A DNA stretch of 36,199 bases, taken from contig NC_049980.1 in assembly GCF_000003815.2 (NCBI RefSeq), forward strand, positions 33,744,957-33,781,155, read 5' to 3'. Each line of letters begins with the position of its first letter. Position 1 is the stretch's first letter. The notes beneath the pieces are model-generated. The model ran no database searches. It saw only the letters and a program-made list of their open reading frames with translations, and had not been told where the DNA came from. Source of the stretch: Branchiostoma floridae (Eukaryota; Chordata; Leptocardii; Amphioxiformes; Branchiostomatidae). Below, piece after piece: positions 10,241 to 20,700 of the stretch. A program made the translations under genes and the position numbers.

Positions 10241-11704
10241 ATCGACATATTCTCTTTACGTCTTATGTAGTTTGAACTAACAAAAAAAATCAAGGATCTA
10301 ACAAAGGTAAGGCTCACCACGATTTATTGTCATTATTATGTGGACACTTTGTAGAGTCACTTGAACATGGAAAGCACAGATGTTTCATAATCATGATTGA
10401 AATGTGTCCAAATATCACAAAAAACATTACCTATGGTCCCATCAATGGAAAATGCTGCAGCCAGACAAGCCTTAATATTGTAAAGAATCACAGGATGGCC
10501 TTATATGGTGTGGAATTGCATATCATCGATTTGAGAAGATGAATTGGATGGAAGTCGTTGCTTAGCAATCAGTGACGTCACAAAACAAGGACATGAATTT
10601 TTACGAATGACATTCAATGTTTTATGCTATGTAAGATGTTAAGACAAGCAGTATTATTACTAGTTTCTTTAACCCCTCAAATAACAAGGGCTGATTTTTA
10701 TGCTCAGTTCTCATGGGCCTTGGTATGAAAAGGGTTGACATAGTAGTTATTACACACAAGAAACAGCTCTAGGGAGCAGATATGCTAAAGGAGCCAGTTA
10801 CCACATTTACTTGGGAATGTTACAAGACTTTGTTTCTGTAGGAATGAAAGCACACGCCCACTACGTATGAAACAAAGTGAGATTCAGGGTAACAAAGTTC
10901 CTTACACACAACCATGTGGTTTTTAGCTAGCCGTTGTTTTAGTGACCGTCTGTCACCTTCGTCAGGGTAATACGGACTGGTTCTTCCTCACACTGCAGCT
11001 TGGTGTCATATTGATGCAATACTTCACACAGCAGCTAGGTGTCACTGCTACAGCATGAAGAAGGTGGAAGGCGAGAGACGGTCACCAAACTACTGTCTAA
11101 GTAAAACGTTTGGTTATGTGCAATAATCTTTGTTATCTAGTGACTTACCAACCTGAAGAAACTATTCAAGAAAGTGAGATACAGTGAGTTTCATCTGAAA
11201 ACTAATTTTACGGAATTACTCTTGTAATGTTACCTACTTACTTACAAAGCTGCTTCCGAAAGTGTCACAATCTACAAATCTTTAAGAAATTCAAGTGATC
11301 TTAGAACTGTAGGAGCTTTTTGCATGCTTGTGATCTTCTCTTTTTGTTAGAAAAGAAAGATATCTACAGAGAGGACTTGAAAATGTCAGCAGAATCAAAT
11401 GAGCTATACTCTAATGTACAAATGTACTGGGCTTTTCAGAGACTGCAACACATGATGTTGCATTTTCAGCTAGCTACATTGACACATTGTAGCGGTTTAA
11501 GACTGCAGATGTGGGAATCATGTGTTAGTTACATGATACACAAAAATGCTACAATACTGCTACAGCTTTGTTTATGCTACACGAAGACCACGATAGTTCC
11601 CTCTCAAGTCTCTGCATTTGCTGACATATACATAATAATAAAGCTATCTGCGCTGTGTACGGACTATGTGGGGTTTGTGTCTATGTCCTGCTGTTTGTGC
11701 CGCC
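10240..11704 (-). other. PDIA3 3'UTR and downstream region, poly(A) site not resolved
   Basis: The PDIA3 stop codon is at 11705-11707, so transcript sequence continues leftwards from 11704. I found no convincing AATAAA close to the stop on the minus strand. A hexamer exists only near 10323-10328, about 1.4 kb away, and CATAAA variants occur near 11570. No second gene is evident. A MITE-like inverted repeat lies at 10932-11085. Confidence 0.4.
10932..11085. repeat. Imperfect inverted repeat, MITE-like
   Basis: GTTTTAGTGACCGTCTGTC on the left is mirrored on the right by GAGACGGTCACCAAAC, with a further CACCTTC/GAAGGTG pairing inside. The arrangement resembles a small decayed foldback element of about 150 bp. 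Target duplications were not identified. Confidence 0.4.
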
Positions 11705-11776
11705 TCAGAGCTCGTCCCTCGCGTGTGTGGCTTTCCTCTTCAGGAAGGACATGAAGTCGTCGACCTCTCGACCACC
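11705..11776 (-). CDS. PDIA3: PDIA3 coding exon 14 (C-terminus with RDEL ER-retrieval signal)
   Basis: 72 nt: it encodes [20 protein letters not shown] then DEL and TGA. The C-terminal RDEL is a KDEL-receptor-type retrieval signal. Compared with mammals (QEDL after a lysine-rich tail), the tail is shorter and lacks the poly-lysine stretch. Confidence 0.93.
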   Translation of the reverse strand, partial: GGREVDDFMSFLKRKATHARDEL

Positions 11777-14700
11777 CTGCAGGAAATTAAAGAAACAGTC
11801 AGTAAGAAATTCGGACTTTAAAGAAACAGTCAGTAAGAAATTCGGACTTTAAAGAAACAGTCAGTAAGAAATTCGGACATTAAAGAAACAGTCAGTGACA
11901 AATTCCTATACATATATATGATATAGAATACAACACGGTGTATTCCGTATCACCTGAATTACCAGCCCGACCTAGGGACGGAAATCACTGATTTAATTGC
12001 CGAACGACTCATAAAACGGATAAAATGTGACACATTTTTTCAACCTGCACCAACAAATTTATTCTATAAGAACATCAATTCGAGGAAAATTTGAACAAAA
12101 GAACTCCATTTGCTTGCATCTTTGATTTCATAAATAGCAATGGCGGGCAAGGAGTGTGTTCTGTTTAATTAATAGACTGCTGTGTGAGATACAGCTAGGA
12201 AGCCTGTGTGGTATCGAAAATTATCACCTGGTCTGAAACCCCCGTATTAAACGAGAGGCTAGACTGAAAGTGCCATAATAATCTTCTCTAAGACTGAGGG
12301 CACTGAAGAAGAAGAAGAAGAAGAAGGAAAGTGGATCCACAGAAAAGAATTCTGCAACAGACTTGAGTCAGGTTCCACTTTTCTTCTGCCATGCACATCA
12401 GATGTATGATACTATTGGTAGGATGATCAGTGCGGTGACAGCACCTGTAGTACTTAAGACATCTGATAGATGGCTCTTTACAGCAATGTGACTGTGCAGA
12501 TTATCATCTAGATGTCACTGTGTGTCACCACTGATCATTAACGCTAACAGCTGAGGGAAGACTACTTAGTACTTACATTGTATTTTTCTGGATTATCTTT
12601 GCCTCCTGCCGGCGCCCAGAATATCGTAGGGAACCTGCAAAGGGAGAGGTCAATAGGAATAGTGAGAAACGAATCACATGGAATGATGTATTTGGATACA
12701 AGAGACAGAACCTGAGATAAAACAAGCAACCACCCTTAAAGCCTTCAAAAAGGCTCTGATACTAGGATGCATACCAGGACCTCTGACCCTCAAAGACAGC
12801 TCAATTACCTTTATGATTTTGTGATTCTCTCAGGTTTTCCTAAGTTGTTGTATGATGTACTGGGATGGATGGTTACTACTTTTGAACTTTTCATTCATTC
12901 AATCCTATGTTAGAAATTATTTATCTGTATCTTGCTTTGTTAAGTTTGTAGGGGCAGTTGGTTGTTATCCACTGTGCCTAAGCTAGGGCATGGCACTGAA
13001 GGTGGAGCCCAACTCTCTTCCCACCCCCATGGGACTGACAACACAAAAGAAGATCTCCATCTCCTCAACCTGCACAGTGCCAACCCTTAAGAACTCTAAC
13101 CCTTGCCTTACAGGGAACACACTCACTCAAAATTCGGTTTAGCAAGTTGCGGGATGTCATTTAGGTTTGATTGCTGATCTCCATCTGCCTCTGTCAAGAG
13201 ATATTGTCTAATGTCTACCCATCTCCTCTTCGGGCGACTCAAGGTCACAAAAGATGATAAACCGGTTAATGACCGTGTGAGTGAGTGAAAGTGAGTTAGA
13301 CTCACCCTGACACTTTGAAGGCCCCAGGTGTGTCGTTGGCTGTAGCATCCATCTTGGCGATGACGATGCTCTCTGTATCCTTTAACTGGAAAAACAAATA
13401 CAACACCAATAAGCCAAGATACACACCAGAAGGGGCCATGACCTGACCTGAGCCAGGAGTGGAGTATGTTGGGGGTGAACTAAGCTGAGTGTCATTGCAG
13501 TCACCCTTACCCAAACCATGGGACACATTACAAAGGACTGTGTATTACGCCCCACCACCGCCGAGCAGGACCTACTAGAAGCTAACGAGAAGGCCGTGGC
13601 CTGGCTGCAGTACTGGCACGGAACGATATGATGATGATGACTCTAGTCACCAAGCTTCTGATGAATAAACAAAGATTCAGTAAATTCTGCTGTACCTTTT
13701 CTCCCAGCTCGTCCCATTTTGGAGCCAGGTTCTTGCAGTGCCCGCACCATGGAGCGTAGAATTCTATCAGCACGTCTTTTGTGTCGTCCATGACGATCTC
13801 GTCGAAGTTCTCAGCAACGACGACCTGCAAAACGTACCATAAATTGCAATTCTGCGCAGATCTCAAGTTTCTGTAGTTTATCTCGCATATCTCAATTGTG
13901 AGCAAAATTCGTGATTAGGTTTTGCTAACAGTCTACTTTATGCTGTGGAACCAAACTGTGTTCTGCACACCTAAATTTTTAGGTTAAGCCACACTGATTT
14001 GATGTTATGGATGACATCTTCTGGAGACCCCACAACTAATAAGCGGGCAGAAAAAAAAAGAAAAGTCCAGCAAAAAATGCTGCTAAACCACAGGACTTAA
14101 CATCCAGTCCATTCTTTCCCAGGCTTGGTTTGCCGTATGTTCACCTCCAGTAAGGCTGTAAGAGACAATTGTTGCTATTTCAATGATGTTCATTGTTTAA
14201 CTGCACTGTTTAAAGAGAGAACAAGGGTGTAGTGGTCCCACACCCTGATCATGTGCCCCCTTACCCTGTAGAGCAGATCCTCTGGCAAGTATAAAATTCT
14301 GATTAACCAGGGATGCTATTGGGTGACATGTGGCCACAGTTTTTTTTGGAGAAAAGGCAAAATCAGTCCGCGCACAGATGTCATCTATGAGATTAAGTCA
14401 ACATGGCCTTAGGTTCACTAGAACTTGGATTCCCCAAAACAAGCTCTGAGTCCTGGACGCACAGGTGTTGTTACCTTGACCGGCCAATTGTCCAGGTGAA
14501 ACAGAACAGGTAAGATAAGGCAGGTAAGACAGAACAGGTGTTATTACCTTGACTGGTCCGTCGTTATCTTCAGGAACAGGCTCCGACTTCAGGTACCTCT
14601 TCACTTTCCCATCCAGGAAGTCACGCACAAACTTCTCCAGGTTGTCAACACTGAGGAAGAAACAAATTACGAGGCATCTTAACTTTTGGTCAAGACAACA

Positions 14701-17700
14701 AAACAGCAACAATGTTTTGAGAAATAAATAAGTAAAAAAAGGAACCAGAGCTCAAAATATTGCCAGATATTCAATCAAATTGTTTTTAATAACAGCTAGA
14801 TTTAATTTTTTTGGCCTTCCAAAATTGCAAGTCTCACAAAGCTTTACTTTGCAAACTGGATATCAGCCACTATAAGAAGGGAGACCTTATATAACTTCAA
14901 TGCTTCAAATAAATAAAGTTCTGAAGTCGTACTGCTTTATATTCATAGACCCCTAAACCACAAATTTATGAGGAGTACTAGTTGTATCCATAATTTGATT
15001 ATATTGCTATCCCTGACATGGGTAGGCAGCAGTCAGCTTGTCTTCACACCGTGCTTCCATGCAGCTCTGTCCAGTGGGTTCATCAGTCAGACCACATACC
15101 TTGATGTCTCTCCTAACAGATTCCATCCAGGATTTCCTTGGTCTATCACAACCTCTGTTGCCTGACAATTTCAATTTGGTGACACCGGGAATATGCCTAC
15201 CTTGTATGATACTGTTCTGCAGAATTGTTTCAATTAAAACGGCAAAAACATGCTTTTCCTCCTACAACAAAATAAGACTGCAAAAATTCACAGTACCTGA
15301 ATTCATCCTTCATGATGAACTTGTCGTCACTTGTATCCCTGGCAGCGACGACCGGCTTGTCCGAACTGCTGGAGTCCAGGCCGAACTCGGACAGCTGACC
15401 GTAGAAGTCTCCTCTCGCAGCGATGGCAAAGTAAACCTCCTTCCCTTCCTCCTTCAGCTTGGTGGCTACCTTCAAGACCCTGAAGACGTTTGATAGACAA
15501 GATTTAGTCCAGGTCAAAATGCAGTTACATGGCTTTCAATCAAAGCCCCGAACTATCAAAGCCCAGAACAAATGCTCAAAATAGTTTATATAGTTTGTAC
15601 AGAATGTCTAGCGCATGAAAAAGTTTGAAAAATATTAATTGTATATTATGTTAAATGTGGATCTAAATAAAGTTTTTGAAAAGGCAAAGGATCCTATGTA
15701 TATGTTTGGGTAGAGCTGTCTTCATGGCTCGTTCCTCAATCCCTAGACAAAAAAAATGCTTCATGGGAGGGACAAAAATTTCACACCATCAAATTTGAAC
15801 AGACAAAACAAAAGGTAGCAACCCTGAAGAAGTTCTATAGACAAATTTAGTCCAAAGGATCCCAAGTCTCTGTTAGGGTAAAGTCTACAATCTAGCAAAA
15901 AGAATTAGTAGAGATCCTGATTAGAGTCTCCGTAAACAGAGTAGGACTGTGTTAAGTTTATAAATCCCGAGTTTTAAGGCAATCTATTGATATAAAGTGA
16001 CATGAATGTCAGTTAAAAAGTTCTGTCTTTTAAGCAAATATCCACGCAAAAGGTTGAGCCAAGTTCAGCCATTGTAGATCCAAACAAATAAACAAACAAA
16101 TAGAAAAATGCTTACCTGTTTCTCCAGTAGTTACTTCCTGAAAAAGAAGGCAGGATTTAAAAACAAGATTTAGTTATGGAAGAAAGCAAAATGCAAATTT
16201 TCATGGTTTACGAATGACATTTTATATCACAATGAAGACAGTACCTATCATGGGGTTTAGTTACTGTTAAGTAATTGTCATTTGACTTTTTATTGTATTT
16301 TTGCATATGATGCAACGGACCCCAGGAAGATTAGTATACACGTGTTGTTTCATTAATGGACATTGATAAACATAAACGATAAATAGAAGTGATCAACTCT
16401 CACCTTTAGCATTTTTCACATAGTCCACGTCGTAGTAAGCCACCACCAGCGGCTTCTTGAACTTGTCTGCGTTGCCGTCGGTCATGTGGCCGCACAGTCC
16501 CAGACTGGAGAAAACAACAGGACATTCAGACAGGTTAATTTTCCAATCTTATCTTACATCGATGTTATATAAATTTAGACACTGACAAAAGGTATTAGAT
16601 GCTACCTGAAATGATCTGACCGTTTCCAAAATCATATCCAGTTGCTTGAGTAACTGCTTTTTGGCTAATTATCTAGATGTCTAACCTTCCTCTTTCTTGT
16701 TTCGTCTCACCTTGTGCCCTCAGTAAAGTGGCTATTAGGCGGATTCTACTTTTTTCATGAATAAAGAAAGGTTAAGACAAACAAGTGGCATTAACATAAG
16801 TGCAAAAAATTTTACTTACACGTTGTCCTTGAGCCACGTCTTGATCTTGTTCTCGGAGGACTTTCCTTCGTAGACCAGCTGTTTCTCCTCAAACTTGTTG
16901 TGGAGGCGAGGTGGGTAGAACAGCACGACAGCACTGGAGCGGGAAAGGAACTTTCACTTTACTTTCACTTCATTTATTTAACCAGGAATAATACAGCTCA
17001 GGTCAACCCAGACCTGTTTTTCAGGTAACCCTGTGCATATGTGCATACATAGCAAAAACACAATAACAACACAACAATAAATATCAACATAGCTGTAAAG
17101 TAGCGTTACTAAGCCACTGGGTATAATTGGCGCCTAAATGTCCTGAACTTCATCATGCTACGTGTTTTGAACATCCGTCAGGTAAAAATCTTCTTTAGAA
17201 AAAAAAACACTAGCTAAAATGAGATTTCTAACACTCCCCTCCCCCCTCTTTGCTACTAAAGGCTGCAAAAGTTGAGCGAGCAAAGATTTCACCACCAAGA
17301 AATCTTTTTGTGTGTCTTGTCTATTAAATCATACTCCAATTATGAAATCAATTAGTAATGAAAATCCAGTTTTGGTTGCTGCACAGTTATTCAGCTATAT
17401 GACAAAAAAAGGAAAAAAACTTTTGACTAATTGAAAACTTGATTTGCTTTCATGTTTCAATTAAGAAAGGAATGACTACAAGCAACAGCTGCATTTCAAT
17501 TTTGTACTACAGAATTGAATTTTACAACACTGCAAAAACCTCCTTTTCCTGCATACTGCAAAATCGGATCATCATATCGTTGAAGAGACTAAATTAGTTA
17601 CGTATAAACATAGTTAATAGAATGTGCATCAAACAGTGACTTCTTCTTAAAAGTATACAGACGTACCTTCAAATTTTATATGGCTATCAATCCATCTTGT

Positions 17701-20700
17701 TCAAGGAGTGACATGGATCCACGTAAGTCTCAACCTAGTCTCACACTCTTGCAAGACTACTTCACACCATGAACAAAATGGACTGACAGCCATCGAAACT
17801 TGTGTATACCTTTAAAAGGAAGTCACTGTTTGATGAAACTTGTATGAACAAATCATCATAAAAGTAAGTCTAAAATACTCACTCGTCCTGGTACCCGTAC
17901 TTGTCGATGACGTCCCTGGCCTCGGTGTAGGCAAACCTGTAGTCATCGCGGTTGTTGTCTGCTGTCTTCAGGAAAGCCTTCTTCAGGTCACTGTCTTCCG
18001 CAAAGAAACCTGCAAAGCAAAAACACAAAATGGCATGTCTGTCAGTATCCGTGGCACGTTTTAATGTATCTGTGTCCCTTTCGCAATAAGAATTAGAGGA
18101 TTATGGTATAACAAAGTCAGAGCAAAGTGCTGTGAATTATAAAACTTTCAGCAGTTGTGGCTCTAATGCAAAATTACGGTGGTGCTCTAATATCTGTATC
18201 TGTATCTATATAGCTGGTATAACCGCCGTTCGGCATAACACACCAGCTTCGCAGGCACGCGGCGCGGTAGCAGCTGGTTATATTACACTGAACGACCCGT
18301 CACACCTAACTTTTGCACATTTATCTGCAAGCGTTCTTTAAAACTACCCAGAGAAGATGCCCCCTTAGAGAATATGTCAGACGTCTCCTTTGTATGATTA
18401 CTCGAAAAAATTCGAATTCCTAGGTATTACCGAAAACCTTCTTTTCCTCCAGGAATATAGGGGTGATTTCTGAAATCATTACATCGATTATAAAAACAGC
18501 TACTGCAAAATGAAAACTATGTGCAGCGTCATGCAGAGGACATGCCAATCTACATTATAAATGAATGTGGCAAATGGAACATAGATATAGATGCCAACAC
18601 TCATCACATCCACCATCAACAATCCCCTCTCAATGGAGGTTGCTCTCTGATCAGAGTAGCAAGTAAATGACTGTAATGGTCAGTGCATACCACTGCACAA
18701 CTGTCTTACCTACGACGCTGGGCTCGGAGTTGCCGATGAACTTCTCCATGGCGTCCTTGTCCAGAACAGGTTTAGCGCTGGGGCCGACCTGCTTCCTCAT
18801 GAAGCTCACGATTCCATCTGCAGATCGAGGAAAAAACACAAGACTTTACAAAAATACATTCCAAATACTGCCTACCTGCCTAAGTGCTTAGGCCAGGGAC
18901 TGGCCACTTGCTCCTTTCCATCAAGACTCTCCAAGTTGCATGGTCCTTTGCACTTGTTTCCGCAATCTTAAGACTCGTTCCAGTGTTTTTAGTAATTCCA
19001 CATCTACTAGTATCAAATAAGGAACCGAAAGGAACATTAACAGGAAAGACAAAGAAAATCTGCCATTCCACCCCTCTTAAACTCTAATGTGGTCTTTACC
19101 CCTTAGCCTGACTGTATTGTATTTGACCATTGGGGCACCACATTAGAAGATCAGGTAACCAGTTTTCTCCATCCTTCTTGTACCTAAAGCAGTTACTCGA
19201 GGAACTAGATATGATTTTGGAAACAGACGTTTTTTGTTTTCCTTAGTGTTTCACTTAGTATGATAAGTGGTGTCTAATGCAAAAAGATACTGTAAATCTT
19301 AAAATGCTGGCAGAGGTTTCATTTTTTCAGTTTTCTTCCTTCAAATATGCATTTCTAATGTATAACTACTGTACTATAGAATTGTTTCAATCTGTTAAAC
19401 ATCCCCAAAGTTTCCTTTCCCCTTCTGTTGCGGATATCCACTTACTCTGTTCCCGCGGGCCCTGGTACTCAGAGGAGAACTCTCCGCCGCGGAAGATCTT
19501 CAGCGTGGGGTACCCGCTCACGCCGAACTTGCTGCAGGTGTCCTTTCCTCCTGATTCTGATGTGCAATCAACCTGCAGATGTACATGTAACAAAGGGTCA
19601 ATGTGATAGGAAGAGTTATAATGAGAAAAATTACCTGTTCTCCAACTCAACTCAATGGAAATTTTCTACAGAATCTCTTGGTCAGATTTGGCCAAGAACA
19701 GTTCAACTTTGGTGAGTTAAACTCCAGGGTTGGGGAACAGTTTCTCTTTCTCATTATAAATTACCAACTCAAATGATCCTTCATGCTATTACATACAGTA
19801 AAAGAAAGGAGGATGGTTTGCATCTAGGGACAGAAACCTTTCATGGCTCCATTGTCAGAGTACATGGAACAGGCAACCTCAAGCCAACCGCAAACACACC
19901 ACATCTTCAGAAAAGACGCTGGAGCCGCATATTCCCTGTGTAGAGGAACTTTATTCGAGCCAACACGCAAATGTGTTTCACCTTGTGGCTTCTTTAGTGT
20001 TTTGGGCTTGAATGGCTCCATTCATGACTCAATTGTCATTTGAGATTTCTGGGAGCCAAATTCAAGGTTGCTCAGAGGACAGTCTAGAGCAGGGTTATAG
20101 CCAGCACCCGTCCTTCCGTCCTTTGACTGGGAACAGAAAAAAATTTTGCACATTCTGTCCTCTGTGAGCAAAATATTAACCCTCAAAATGCAGGAAATAG
20201 CATTTTCTGAGGGTCTAGATTTCAAAATTTCCCAACCCCCCTAGGATGCTGCGTCAAAGCCATTGAAAATCGAGGGGCGGATTTCAGGCTGGCTACAACC
20301 CTGGTTTAGAGTCTAGACTGAAAAGAAAATGAAGTTACAGCACATGTACTGTCATCTTAACAGAGCAGACCAAGATGGCGACCTCACCTTCACCAGTGCC
20401 ACAGGGGGGTCGTTGTCCTTCAGGACTGTAGCAGCTTTCTCGTACTCCGGAGCGAGCCTCTTGCAATGGCCACACCTGGGGAGGGGGGCGGACAGGGTTA
20501 TAATCTATGATGGAGCTTCTGCTGTATCTGCATGGCTCGAAATGAAAAAAAAACAACTTATACAGGTTTATACCTCTATCTGTATCTGTATAGCCAGTAT
20601 AACCACCTTCGGCGTAACACACCAGCTTCGCAGGTACACAGCGCGGCAGCAGCTGGTTATATTACACTGAGCGATCCGTCACACCTAACTTTTGCACATC

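Noticed and set aside
11787-11905. Regularly spaced repeats considered as a CRISPR array
   Set aside because: The units are directly adjacent with no spacers, in an animal intron.
12715-13100. Possible LINE-like remnant in PDIA3 intron 12 ([16 protein letters not shown] in one frame)
   Set aside because: The match is too short and no family-specific motif follows.
20371-20382. CAAGATGGCGAC as a YY1 promoter element
   Set aside because: It lies just inside PDIA3 intron 2 by the donor of exon 2, with no sign of a transcription start.
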